A DNA stretch of 64,000 nt from Rhodanobacter sp. C06 (GTDB lineage: Bacteria; Pseudomonadota; Gammaproteobacteria; Xanthomonadales; Rhodanobacteraceae): NCBI RefSeq assembly GCF_002001105.1, contig NZ_MUNP01000049.1:1-64000 (forward strand), in the 5' to 3' direction. A program made the translations under genes and the position numbers. Under the pieces are notes generated by a model. The model was not told the origin of the DNA. It was given only the letters and a program-made list of their open reading frames with translations, and searched no databases. The stretch's first letter is position 1; each line of letters starts with the position of its first letter. Below are positions 45,035 to 53,640 of this stretch, in pieces.

Positions 45035-45853
45035 TCAGGCCTTCAGCAACTCCGGTGTCGCCTGCGCGCCGATGGCGTCGGTCATCGCCTTTGCCACGTT
45101 GAGGTTGCCGGCGATGATATTGCCGCTGGCCGGGATGCCGTCGCGGCCGGCGAAGTCGCCGTAGCGGCCGCCCGCCTCGTGCACCAGCAGCACGCCGGCG
45201 GCCATGTCCCAGGGCTTGAGGCCGATCTCGAAGTAGCCGTCGTAGCGGCCGGCGGCGGTGTAGGCGAGATCCAGCGCGGCGGAGCCGGAGCGGCGGATGT
45301 CCTCGGCCTGGCCGAGCAGGGCGCGGGTCATCGCGAGCTGGGTGTCCAGATGTGCGCGCTGGCGATAGGGGAAGCCGGTGGCGATCATCGCGCCGCCCAG
45401 GTTCTCGCGCTTGCCGACGCGGATGCGGGTGGGGCCGGTGCCCTTGTCGAGATACGCGCCGTCGCCCTTGCTGGCGGTGAACAGCTCGCCGCGCAACGGG
45501 TCGAACACCACGCCGTACACCGGCACGCCCTTGTCGAGCATCGCGATGGAGACGGAGAAGTGCGGGATGCCGCGCAGGTAGTTGTGGGTGCCGTCCAGTG
45601 GGTCGATCACCCAGGTGAGCGGGCCCTTCTTGCCGATCGCGCCGCTTTCCTCGGCGAGGATGCCGTGGTCGGGGTAGGCGCGGCGCAGTTCCTTGACGAT
45701 CTCGGCTTCGGCCAGCTTGTCGACCTCGGAGGCGAAGTCCATGCGCTGCTTCTCGACGACGGTGAGGCCGTCGATGCGGTTCATGTAGCGCAGGATGACG
45801 TTGCCGGCGGCGCGCGCGGCGCGCACCGCGATGGTGATGGCGGGTCGGGTCAT
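45035..45853 (-). CDS. suhB: Inositol-1-monophosphatase family protein SuhB
   Basis: A 272-residue Mg-dependent phosphatase. The metal-site motifs are HGILAEESGAIG (E), WVIDPLDGTHNYLRG (DPxDGT) and LKPWDMAAGVLLVHEAGG (WD). In enterobacteria SuhB also joins the rRNA antitermination complex. ATG 45853 (MTRPAITIAVRAAR) gives the family length; the 44 bases before it carry no other gene. It diverges from trmJ. Confidence 0.93.
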   Translation of the reverse strand: MTRPAITIAVRAARAAGNVILRYMNRIDGLTVVEKQRMDFASEVDKLAEAEIVKELRRAYPDHGILAEESGAIGKKGPLTWVIDPLDGTHNYLRGIPHFSVSIAMLDKGVPVYGVVFDPLRGELFTASKGDGAYLDKGTGPTRIRVGKRENLGGAMIATGFPYRQRAHLDTQLAMTRALLGQAEDIRRSGSAALDLAYTAAGRYDGYFEIGLKPWDMAAGVLLVHEAGGRYGDFAGRDGIPASGNIIAGNLNVAKAMTDAIGAQATPELLKA

Positions 45854-46000
45854 GGCTTCGGCTTGGCAAAAGAGCGGGTTGCGGCGGGCGATTCTAGCAG
45901 AGCCGGGGCGCGAGCCAGTCGGTGCGTCGCGGCGGCGGTTCGGAACGATGGCGGGGCTTGGACTATCCTTGTCGACCATCCTCGCCCAATCCGCCCTCGC

Positions 46001-46810
46001 ATGACCGCCAACGATCTTGCTGTCTTGTTCCGCTTCGTGCTGGTGCGCACCTCGCACCCCGGCAATATCGGCGGTGCGGCGCGGGCGATCCGCACGATGG
46101 GGTTCACCCGGCTGGAGCTGGTGGCGCCGGCGCGCTTCCCCGACCGCGAGGCGGACGCGCTGGCGGCGAACGCGGTGCAGGTGCTGGCCGAGGCCGGCGT
46201 GCACGAGACGCTGGTCGACGGCCTGGCCGGCGCGAGTTTCGCGCTGGGCCTGTCGGCGCGGCGGCGCGGGGTGAACCTGCCGGAGCTGTCGCCGCGCGAG
46301 GGAGCGCGGCAGGCGTTGGCCGCGGCCGCGCGCGGCGAGCAGGTGGCGCTGCTGTTCGGCAACGAGCGCACGGGACTGGAAAACGACGAGCTGGCGACCT
46401 GCCATGCGATGGTGCGCATTCCCAGCGTGGACGATTTCAGCTCGCTGAACCTGGCCCAGGCCGTGCAGGTGATGGCCTACGAGTTGCGCCTGGCGATGCT
46501 GGGCGACGAGTTGCCCGCGCCGCCGCCCGAGCACGACGAGCCGCCCGCCGACGCTTCGCAGATGGAGCGCTTCTATGCGCATCTCGCCGAGACGCTGGAC
46601 GACATCGACTTCCACAAGGGCCGTTCGCCCGAGACGATCATGTTGCGCTTGCGCAAGCTGTTCCAGCGCGCTCAACCTGACCAGCGCGAGCTGCGCGTGC
46701 TGCACGGCATCCTCGCCGATGCGCAGCGGATGGCGATGCTGGCGCGGGCCGCGCCAGCATCGCCGCGATCCACGGAGGGATCGCACGTCAATCAGGCTGA
46801 GCCTGATTGA
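46001..46810 (+). CDS. trmJ: tRNA (cytidine/uridine-2'-O-)-methyltransferase TrmJ
   Basis: A 269-residue SPOUT methyltransferase modifying position 32 of tRNAs. Signature pieces are VLVRTSHPGNIGGAARAIRT, LLFGNERTGLENDEL and PSVDDFSSLNLAQAVQVMAY. The C-terminal dimerisation tail has RSPETIMLRLRKLFQRAQPD. The last ~15 codons (after about ARAAPASP) and the TGA lie in an array of tandem hairpins, so the tail STEGSHVNQAEPD is encoded by the hairpin DNA. Confidence 0.92.
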   Translation: MTANDLAVLFRFVLVRTSHPGNIGGAARAIRTMGFTRLELVAPARFPDREADALAANAVQVLAEAGVHETLVDGLAGASFALGLSARRRGVNLPELSPREGARQALAAAARGEQVALLFGNERTGLENDELATCHAMVRIPSVDDFSSLNLAQAVQVMAYELRLAMLGDELPAPPPEHDEPPADASQMERFYAHLAETLDDIDFHKGRSPETIMLRLRKLFQRAQPDQRELRVLHGILADAQRMAMLARAAPASPRSTEGSHVNQAEPD

Positions 46811-46875
46811 CGGAGCCCGATCCGGCCAGGGCCGGATCGGGCGAGTCAGGAAAGGGCAGGAAGCCCTTTCCTGAC
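46765..46875. repeat. Four tightly packed perfect hairpins between convergent genes
   Basis: Stems: 46765-46771/46778-46784 (7 bp), 46786-46797/46801-46812 (12 bp), 46815-46826/46831-46842 (12 bp) and 46845-46857/46863-46875 (13 bp). All are perfect, with 3-6 base loops and only 1-2 bases between hairpins. The four stems are unrelated in sequence. They span the trmJ stop and the gap to the convergent CorC-like gene, so a bidirectional transcription block is plausible. Confidence 0.85.
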
Positions 46876-46913
46876 ATCAAGCCACGCTTTTGCTCTGGCT
46901 TTACGCGCCGCCG

Positions 46914-48239
46914 CTACCCCTCCGCCTCGTCCGCGTTGTCCTGCTGCGGCGCGCGGGTGACCAGCAACTTGTCGATGCGGGCGCCGTCCAGGTCCACCAC
47001 CTCGAAGCGGAAGCCCTGCCAGGCGAACACCTCGCCGGTCTGGGGGATGTGGCCGAGCGCGGCTGTCACCATGCCGGCCAGGGTGCGGAAATCGTGTTCG
47101 TTCTCGCCGGGCAGGCGGTCGACGTGCAGGAGTTCACGCAGATCGTCGTTGGCCAGGCTGCCGTCGATCAGCCAGCTGCCGTCGGCGCGCTCGACGATGG
47201 GCGCGTCCGCGGCGGCATCGCCATGGCCGAGCTGGCTGGCGCCGACCACGGCGGCGAGCAGGTCGTTGACGGTGACCAGGCCCTCGATGTCGCCGTATTC
47301 GTCCACCACCAGGGCCAGCGGCGTCTCGGCGTCGCGGAATTCCTCCAGCAGGTCCAGCGCGCGTGCGGTGGCGGGTACGTACAGCGGCTTGGCGAGGTGG
47401 TCGAACAGCTGCGGGCGGCCGTCGGCGAAGGCCTGCAGCAGGCGCTTCACCTCGACCACGCCGACCACCTCGCTCTCGTCGCCGCGGTAGACCGGATAGC
47501 GCGAGTATGGCGTCTGCCGCAGCACTTCCACGTTCTCCGCGTGCGTCGCGGCCATGTCCAGCCAGGCAATGCGCACGCGCGGTGTCATCACGCTGTCCAC
47601 GCTGCGGTCGCCCAGGCGCAGCACGCGGTTGACCATGTTGTGTTCGTCGGCGTCCAGCACGCCCTGCTCGGCGCTCTCGGCCACCAGCAGGCGGATCTCC
47701 TCCTCGGTGGCGGCGGCATGGCCGCGGCTGCGCACGCCGAGCAGGCGCAACAGCAGGCTGCTTGCGGCGTTGAGCAACCACACGAACGGCGCGGTGGCGC
47801 GCGACAGCACCAGCATTGGAATGGCCACGATGACCGACACCTTCTCCGGCGCCGACAGCGCGAGGCGCTTGGGTACCAGTTCGCCCACCACGATCTGGAT
47901 GAAGGAGATCAGCACGAAGCCCAACACCACGCCGAGCACCCGGGCATAGGGCTCCAGCCACGCGGCGCGCCCGCCATGCAGCAGGGCGGCGATGTGCGTG
48001 CCCAGCGCATCGCCGGCCACGGCGCCGGTGATCAGCATCAAGAGGGTGATGCCGACCTGGATGGTGGAGAGGAAGTATTCCGGCTTCTCGGCGTGCCGCA
48101 GCGCCAGCGCGGCGCGGCTGCTGCTGCGCGCCATCTGCTTGAGGCGGCTCTTGCGCGAGGCGACCAGGGCCATCTCGGACAGCGCGAAGAAGCCGTTGCA
48201 CAGGGCGAGCACGAGGACGAGCGCGATTTCGGTCAGCAT
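46914..48239 (-). CDS. CNNM/CorC-HlyC-family membrane protein with CBS pair
   Basis: A 441-residue protein: N-terminal DUF21 transmembrane domain (about 1-190, ALCNGFFALSEMALVASRKS, GELVPKRLALSAPE), two CBS domains (about 215-335, VMTPRVRIAWLD, YGDIEGLVTVNDLL) and the C-terminal CorC_HlyC ligand-binding domain. The family includes Mg/Co efflux proteins (YfjD/CorB-like). ATG 48239 (MLTEIALVLVLAL) is the expected start. It diverges from the phosphate-transport pair. Confidence 0.9.
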   Translation of the reverse strand: MLTEIALVLVLALCNGFFALSEMALVASRKSRLKQMARSSSRAALALRHAEKPEYFLSTIQVGITLLMLITGAVAGDALGTHIAALLHGGRAAWLEPYARVLGVVLGFVLISFIQIVVGELVPKRLALSAPEKVSVIVAIPMLVLSRATAPFVWLLNAASSLLLRLLGVRSRGHAAATEEEIRLLVAESAEQGVLDADEHNMVNRVLRLGDRSVDSVMTPRVRIAWLDMAATHAENVEVLRQTPYSRYPVYRGDESEVVGVVEVKRLLQAFADGRPQLFDHLAKPLYVPATARALDLLEEFRDAETPLALVVDEYGDIEGLVTVNDLLAAVVGASQLGHGDAAADAPIVERADGSWLIDGSLANDDLRELLHVDRLPGENEHDFRTLAGMVTAALGHIPQTGEVFAWQGFRFEVVDLDGARIDKLLVTRAPQQDNADEAEG

Positions 48240-48470
48240 CGCGGGGATCGCGGGGAGGGGCGCATGGGCCGGAGTGTAGCGGCAGCGCCGCGTGGCGCTC
48301 CACGCTGGCGCTCCGGATGGGGCGGCGTGCCGTTGCGCAAGTGCCTGATCGTGTTGGCCGATGAGAGCGCTTCCGGCCGGCGTGCGGCGGAGCGGCGGCG
48401 ACAACCGTGCTGCGGTGCGAGGTAACTGTCCTGTAACATCGCCGCCATTCGACCCCCAGGCGTGGCCCGC

Positions 48471-49100
48471 ATGTTTTCACTGCAGACGATCTTCGGCAAA
48501 GGCGACAAGTTCTACGGGCTGCTGGAGCAGAGCGCCGAGGCGGCGCACGAGAGCGCCAAGGCGCTCCAGGCCCTGGTCACCCAGGCCGACCATGCACCGG
48601 TGATGGCCGCGTTCGCCGCTACCCGCGCGCGCGAGAAGGCGCTGGCCGCGCAGATCAGCGAAGAGCTGGTGAACACCTTCGTCACCGCGCTGGACCGCGA
48701 GGACATCGAGGCGCTGAACTCGGCGCTGTACAAGATCCCCAAGACCGTGGAGAAGTTCGCCGAGCGCTACGAGATCGTGGCGGTGCGCCTGCAGGGCGTG
48801 GATTTCGGCCAGCGCGCGCTGGTGCTGGAGCGCTCCACCGAGGTGGTGTCCGAGATGATCGGCGAGCTGCGCCGCGGCCTGCGCATCGATCCGGTGAAGA
48901 AACTGCAGGATCGGCTGCAGACGCTGGAGTCGGAAGGCGACCGCATGCTGCTGGCGCCTTACCGTACGCTGTACGTCGAAGGCAACGACGCGATGAAGGC
49001 GATGCTGGCGAAGGACTTGTTCGAGCTGCTGGAGAAGGCGATCGACAAGTGCCGCGACGTCGGCAACATCGTCTACTCGATCGTGCTGAAGAATTCGTGA
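48471..49100 (+). CDS. DUF47/PhoU-like protein partnered with Pit
   Basis: A 209-residue helical protein of the DUF47 (PhoU-related) family, starting MFSLQTIFGKGDKFYGLLEQ and rich in long helices (LNSALYKIPKTVEKFAERYE). Such genes almost always precede pit and are thought to gate low-affinity phosphate uptake. GTG 48462 is a possible upstream start. The pit ATG follows after 10 bases. A loose CTGTCCTGTAAC in the leader only weakly recalls a Pho box. Confidence 0.9.
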   Translation: MFSLQTIFGKGDKFYGLLEQSAEAAHESAKALQALVTQADHAPVMAAFAATRAREKALAAQISEELVNTFVTALDREDIEALNSALYKIPKTVEKFAERYEIVAVRLQGVDFGQRALVLERSTEVVSEMIGELRRGLRIDPVKKLQDRLQTLESEGDRMLLAPYRTLYVEGNDAMKAMLAKDLFELLEKAIDKCRDVGNIVYSIVLKNS

Positions 49101-49110
49101 GGCCCGTCGC

Positions 49111-50235
49111 ATGAGCCTCGGACTGGTCGTGGCGGTGGTGCTGATCGCCCTCGTCTTTACCTACATCAACGGCTTCCACGACACCGCCAACTCGATCGCC
49201 ACCGTGGTGGCGACCAAGGTGCTCACGCCGGGCCAGGCGGTGCTGCTGGCCGCGGTGACCAACCTGATCGGCGCGTTGTGGGGCACCGCGGTGGCGGCCA
49301 CCATCGCTGCGGGCATCGTCAACAGCGGCGTGGTCGAGGCCGGCCCGCAGCTGCTGATCTGCGCGCTGCTGGCGGCGATCGTGTGGAACCTGATCACCTG
49401 GTGGCTGGGTCTGCCGTCCAGCTCCAGCCACGCGCTGGTCGGCGCCCTGGTGGGCGCCGCGATCGCCGAGGCCAGCGGCAGCTTCGACGCGGTGATCTGG
49501 ACGCAGGGTGGCGCGCACTGGTGGACCGGCAAGGGCGTGATCCCCAAGGTGGTGGTGCCGATGGTGGCCTCGCCGATCATGGGCATGCTGATCGGTTTCG
49601 CGCTGATGGGCGGCCTCTACGCACTGCTGGCGTGGTTCTCGCGCCGCGGCGGCTGGCTGCGCCTGCTCGGCCGCACGCCCTTCGTCAACAGCTTCTTCGG
49701 CAAGGCGCAGATCGTTTCGGCCAGCGCGATGGGCCTGGCGCACGGCAGCAACGACGCGCAGAAGAGCATGGGCATCATCGCGCTGGCGCTGGCCAGCACC
49801 ACCGCGGCGGGGCAGTTCGACCACCTGCCGGCGTGGCTGCATTTCCTGCGCATCCACGAAACCGCGCACGGTGGCTTCGCGGTGCCGGCGTGGGTGGCGG
49901 TGGTGTGCGCGCTGACCATGGCCGGCGGCACCGCCGGCGGCGGCTGGCGCATCATCAAGACGCTGGGCCACAAGATGGTGAAGCTGCACCCGATCAACGG
50001 CTTCGCCGCGGAAGGCAGCTCGGCGGCGGTGATCCTGCTTGCCTCGCACTTCGGCCTGCCGGTGTCCACCACCCACGTGGTGTCCTCGGCGATCATGGGC
50101 GTGGGCTCGGCCAAGCGCTCGAACGCGATCCGCTGGTCCGTGGTGGAGCGCATGGTGTGGGCGTGGATCCTCACCCTGCCGGTTACTGCGCTGATCGCGT
50201 GGGGCTTTGTCGAGATCGCCCGTTTGTGGGGTTGA
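49111..50235 (+). CDS. pit: Low-affinity inorganic phosphate transporter (Pit/PiT family)
   Basis: A 374-residue secondary transporter with about ten membrane segments. The duplicated PiT signatures are visible as YINGFHDTANSIATVV (N-terminal) and MGLAHGSNDAQKSMGIIAL (C-terminal), and SSSSHALVGALVGAAIA / VSTTHVVSSAIMGVGSA form the paired loops. It takes up metal phosphate with protons or sodium. Cotranscribed with the DUF47 gene. Confidence 0.93.
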   Translation: MSLGLVVAVVLIALVFTYINGFHDTANSIATVVATKVLTPGQAVLLAAVTNLIGALWGTAVAATIAAGIVNSGVVEAGPQLLICALLAAIVWNLITWWLGLPSSSSHALVGALVGAAIAEASGSFDAVIWTQGGAHWWTGKGVIPKVVVPMVASPIMGMLIGFALMGGLYALLAWFSRRGGWLRLLGRTPFVNSFFGKAQIVSASAMGLAHGSNDAQKSMGIIALALASTTAAGQFDHLPAWLHFLRIHETAHGGFAVPAWVAVVCALTMAGGTAGGGWRIIKTLGHKMVKLHPINGFAAEGSSAAVILLASHFGLPVSTTHVVSSAIMGVGSAKRSNAIRWSVVERMVWAWILTLPVTALIAWGFVEIARLWG

Positions 50236-50245
50236 GCCTCGCTGC

Positions 50246-50650
50246 CTAGAACGCGTCGCTGCTGTTGGCGACCAGCTGTTCCAGCTGGTCGCCAAGGTTG
50301 CCCAATTCGGTGATCAGGCGATGCAGTTCTCGCTCGTCGAGCAACTCGTAGGGGCGGTTCTCGCACAGCTGCAGGTAGGGCGCTCCGTCCAGGTCGGTGA
50401 CGGCGAGGAAGCCGCAGCGCTGCTCCCAGTTGAAGCGCAGGCAGCGTTGCGGGTCGGTGCCCGCGAGCGGCCCGATCGGGGTGGAGATGCGCAGGTAGCG
50501 GCGGCCGGTCTCGTCCTCCAGCTCGGCCAGGTAGATGCCCTGGTGGCGCCCGCGCGGCAGGCTGAGGTCGAAGCTGATCAGGTAGGGGTCGTTCTGGCGC
50601 AGCCCGTGCAGGCTGCCCACGTGGGAACGTACGGCTTCGAAATGGTGCAT
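50246..50650 (-). CDS. Conserved small protein, unknown function
   Basis: A 134-residue soluble protein. It alternates strands and helices (PYLISFDLSLPRGRHQGIYL, then RYLRISTPIGPLAG, then LRFNWEQRCGFLAVTDLDG) and ends with a helix ELHRLITELGNLGDQLEQLV. The alternation is reminiscent of YbjN or secretion-chaperone-like folds, without a firm match. It is convergent with pit and its ATG is 80 bases from the ATL gene on the other strand. Confidence 0.7.
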   Translation of the reverse strand: MHHFEAVRSHVGSLHGLRQNDPYLISFDLSLPRGRHQGIYLAELEDETGRRYLRISTPIGPLAGTDPQRCLRFNWEQRCGFLAVTDLDGAPYLQLCENRPYELLDERELHRLITELGNLGDQLEQLVANSSDAF

Positions 50651-50730
50651 GGGACGCCCCCGTGACTGGCCGATGGCACTGCTACTCTGACACGTCCGTA
50701 TCCCGCCTTGGTCAAGGCCCTGTTATCGCC

Positions 50731-51066
50731 ATGCAAGACAGCCACGCTCGCGTCTACGCCGCCATCGCCGCGATCCCGCCCGGCCGCGTTGCCAGCTACG
50801 GCGCCATCGCCGCCCGCGCCGGCCTGCCGGGCCGCGCGCGGCTGGTCGGCAAGCTGCTGGGCGAAGTGCCCGACGGCGTGGAGCTGCCCTGGTTCCGGGT
50901 GTTGCGTTCCTCGGGCGAGATCGCCCTGCCCAAGGGCAGCCGCGGCTTCCGCGAACAGGTGCGACGGCTGCATGCCGAGGGCGTGGAGGTGAAGAACGGT
51001 CGCGTGGCGCTCAGCGCGTTCGGGCTGGACGCGAACCTTGACCGTGCGCTGTGGGGGATGCCTTGA
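50731..51066 (+). CDS. Alkyltransferase-like (ATL) DNA-repair protein
   Basis: A 111-residue MGMT-fold protein. The helix-turn-helix segment is GRVASYGAIAARAGLPGRAR with the base-flipping tyrosine Y23. The alkyl-acceptor cysteine motif PCHR is replaced by LPWFRV (W54), so it cannot transfer alkyl groups and instead should bind O6-alkylguanine and hand it to nucleotide excision repair, as described for ATLs. ATG 50731 is chosen from the fold start. Confidence 0.9.
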   Translation: MQDSHARVYAAIAAIPPGRVASYGAIAARAGLPGRARLVGKLLGEVPDGVELPWFRVLRSSGEIALPKGSRGFREQVRRLHAEGVEVKNGRVALSAFGLDANLDRALWGMP

Positions 51067-51072
51067 CGGCGG

Positions 51073-52326
51073 TCAGGCGGCGGTCTTGTCGAACCGCCGG
51101 ATGAAATCCCGCACCTGCGGATAGACCACTTCGCGCCAGCGCCGGCCGCTGAAGATGCCGTAGTGGCCGGCGCCTTCGATCACCTTGTGCGCGCGGCGCT
51201 TCGCCGGGATGCTGCTGCAGAGGTCGTGCGCGGCCTGGGTCTGGCCGAGGCCGGAGATGTCGTCCAGTTCGCCTTCCACGGTGAGCAAGGCGCTCCGCGT
51301 GATCGCGGCGGGGTTCACCCGCTCGCCGGCCACGTCCCACAGCCCGCGCGGCAGCAGGAACTGCTGGAATACGGTGGCTATGGTGTCGAGGTAGAACTCC
51401 GCCGGCAGGTCGAGCACGGCGTTGTATTCGTCGTAGAACTTGCGGTGCGACTCGGCGTCTTCCAGGTCGCCGCGCAGCAGGTTCTGGTAGAAGTCCCAGT
51501 GCGATTGCAGGTGGCGGCCGGGGTTCATCGCGATGAAGCCGGCGTGCTGCAGGAAGCCCGGGTACACCTCGCGGCCGCGGCCGGGATAGTTCGGCGGCAC
51601 GGTGTGGATCACGTTGCCCTTGAACCAGGCCAGCGGCTGGGTGGTGGCGAGGTTGTTGACGCTGGTGGGGCTGCACCGCGGGTCGATCGGTCCGCCCATC
51701 ATGGTGAGGCTGCGCGGCGTGGCCTCGCCGCGCGCGGCCAGCAGCGACACCGCCGCCAGCACCGGCACCGTGGGCTGGCAGACCGAGATCACGTGAAGTG
51801 ATTCCGCGCCGATGTGGCGGATGAAGCGCTCGATCAGCGCCACGTAGTCGTCCAGCCCGAACGGGCCGGCTTCGGCCGGCACCATGCGCGCATCCACCCA
51901 GTCGGTGACGTAGACCTTGTGTTCGCGCAGCAGGGTGCGCACGGTGTCGCGCAGCAAGGTGGCGTGGTGGCCGGACAGCGGCGCCACCACCAGCACCACC
52001 GGGTCGGTTTTCATCGTCTCGATGGTGACCGGGTCGTCGCTGAAGCGCTTGAAGCGCTTCAGCTGGCAGAACGGCGTGTCCAGCGCCACGCGCTCGATCA
52101 CCGCGATCTCGTGGCCGTGCGCCTCGACCTGGTGGATGCCGAAGACGGGCTTCTCGTAATCCTTGCCGAGACGATGGACCAGCTCGTAGCCGGCGGCCAG
52201 CCGTTGCGTGCCGGGCCACGCGGCGAACGGGTTGTTCGCATCGTTGAGCATCTGTGCGCTGGCGTCGGCGAAGTGGCTGAGCGGGCCGAGGAAGGCGCGT
52301 TGCCACTCGTGGATCTGATAGAGCAT
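51073..52326 (-). CDS. phaZ: Intracellular poly(3-hydroxybutyrate) depolymerase
   Basis: A 417-residue alpha/beta-hydrolase-like enzyme degrading native PHB granules. It belongs to the PhaZ1 type in which the nucleophile is a cysteine: C183 in VISVCQPTVPVL rather than GxSxG. The N-terminal MLYQIHEWQRAFLGPLSHFA and the C-terminal EGAGHYGIFSGRRW (catalytic histidine) match. No PHB synthase is in the window. Its 3' end is 6 bases from the convergent ATL gene. Confidence 0.93.
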   Translation of the reverse strand: MLYQIHEWQRAFLGPLSHFADASAQMLNDANNPFAAWPGTQRLAAGYELVHRLGKDYEKPVFGIHQVEAHGHEIAVIERVALDTPFCQLKRFKRFSDDPVTIETMKTDPVVLVVAPLSGHHATLLRDTVRTLLREHKVYVTDWVDARMVPAEAGPFGLDDYVALIERFIRHIGAESLHVISVCQPTVPVLAAVSLLAARGEATPRSLTMMGGPIDPRCSPTSVNNLATTQPLAWFKGNVIHTVPPNYPGRGREVYPGFLQHAGFIAMNPGRHLQSHWDFYQNLLRGDLEDAESHRKFYDEYNAVLDLPAEFYLDTIATVFQQFLLPRGLWDVAGERVNPAAITRSALLTVEGELDDISGLGQTQAAHDLCSSIPAKRRAHKVIEGAGHYGIFSGRRWREVVYPQVRDFIRRFDKTAA

Positions 52327-52402
52327 GGGGCGACCGGTATGGGCGAAAAACGCGCCATCTTAGCGCCGTTCACGGTTTCTTGTGTTGCAGTGCCGCAGGC
52401 GC

Positions 52403-52526
52403 GATCGTCAAGACGATCAAGGGTTTGGCTTGCGCCGCTTGGCGTCGCCCGGCGGCGCCAAGCGGCGATGCCGGCCGGATGCGCCAGCCGGCGCACGATC
52501 GCGTTGACGCCGTCCGACGGCGCGCG
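52403..52526. repeat. Hairpin cluster upstream of the JmjC-like gene
   Basis: Perfect stems occur at 52403-52409/52412-52418 (GATCGTC) and 52433-52444/52456-52467 (12 bp, loop of 11); weaker ones follow around GCCGGC (52473-52498) and CGCCGT-CCG-ACGGCG (about 52510-52525). No gene is supported in 52327-52614; the frames running in from upstream are shadows of phaZ. Confidence 0.6.
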
Positions 52527-52614
52527 TAGCGTCGCGCTCCGGCGTCGTGATTTCGTGGCGTGGCACACCGGCACGGGTGGCCCGCGGCTGCTTCGCACAG
52601 GGGAGCGAATCGAC

Positions 52615-53637
52615 ATGGGCGCAGTGGACATCGATACGCAGGCGCGTCCGGAAATCGGGGCGCAGCGCCGGGTTGCGCTCGAGCGCCGGAGCGCCGCCGA
52701 GTTGCCGTATCCGGACTTCGTGCGCGATTACGTCGCGCGCAATCGTCCGGTGGTGGTGGAGGACGCGCTGCGGGCCTGCCCGGCGCGGCAGCAGTGGACG
52801 CCGGAATATTTCCGCGAACGCTTCGGCGCGAAACCCATCCAGGTCAGCCCCAGCGAGCAGATGACGTTCGCCGACTTCATCGACGCGGTGCTGGCCTCGC
52901 GCGAGGATGCGCCCGGCCCGTACATGTACCGCCTGTTCATCGGCCCGCACATGCCGGAGCTGCTGCCGGACCTGGAGCCGCTGAATCCCTATGCGTTCCC
53001 GCGACGGCTGGCCAGCCCGCTGATGCCGCGGCAGTGGCGGCGGCCGGACGGCTATCTGAAGCTGCTGATCGGCGGCATCGGGGGGCGCTTTCCGTTCCTG
53101 CATTACGACCTCGAGAACTCGCACGCGACGATCACCGAGATCCACGGCGACAAGGAGTTCATCCTGTATCCGCCGGAAGACGCCGCGTTCCTGTATCCCA
53201 AACCGGGCATGCCGAACCAGTCGACGATCCCGGACGTGCGCCAGGTCGACCCGCAGCGCTTCCCGCTGTACGAGCGTGCCACCCAGTACCACACCGTGCT
53301 GCATCCGGGCGACATGGTGTTCGTGCCCTCGCGTTGGTGGCACGGCGCGCGGGCGCTGTCGCCATCGATCTCGATCTGCCAGAACATGCTGGACGGTTCG
53401 AACTGGGGCGGCTATGTCGACGAACTGTGTTCCCGCGCCAGCGGCCTGCCTGGGTCGAAGCGGCATGCCAAGCGGGCGTACCTGAGCGCGCTCGGCGGCC
53501 TGCTGTCGATGCTGGAGCGCTGGCCGCGCCTCTCCGCCGCGGGATCGGCGGGGCGCGTCGCGCGGCTGGCGCCGGTCACCTGTGCCGAAGCCGGCGATTC
53601 CAGCAGCTGGCCGGTCGCCAGTTGGAAGGTGCGCTGA
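52615..53637 (+). CDS. JmjC/cupin-8-like oxygenase-fold protein
   Basis: A 340-residue protein of the cupin-like (cupin 8/JmjC) family of Fe(II)/2-oxoglutarate enzymes. The metal triad is visible as H163 and D165 (FLHYDLEN) and H243 (RWWHGARAL), with YPDFVRDYVARNRPVVVEDA the typical N-terminal segment. Hydroxylation of a protein or small molecule is expected; the substrate is unknown. GGGGAG precedes ATG 52615. It converges on the RDD-protein gene 3 bases away. Confidence 0.85.
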   Translation: MGAVDIDTQARPEIGAQRRVALERRSAAELPYPDFVRDYVARNRPVVVEDALRACPARQQWTPEYFRERFGAKPIQVSPSEQMTFADFIDAVLASREDAPGPYMYRLFIGPHMPELLPDLEPLNPYAFPRRLASPLMPRQWRRPDGYLKLLIGGIGGRFPFLHYDLENSHATITEIHGDKEFILYPPEDAAFLYPKPGMPNQSTIPDVRQVDPQRFPLYERATQYHTVLHPGDMVFVPSRWWHGARALSPSISICQNMLDGSNWGGYVDELCSRASGLPGSKRHAKRAYLSALGGLLSMLERWPRLSAAGSAGRVARLAPVTCAEAGDSSSWPVASWKVR

Positions 53638-53640
53638 CGC

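Noticed and set aside
48421-48462. Pho box before the DUF47-pit pair
   Set aside because: CTGTCCTGTAAC has one half-site resemblance but not the 11-base repeat spacing of a Pho box.
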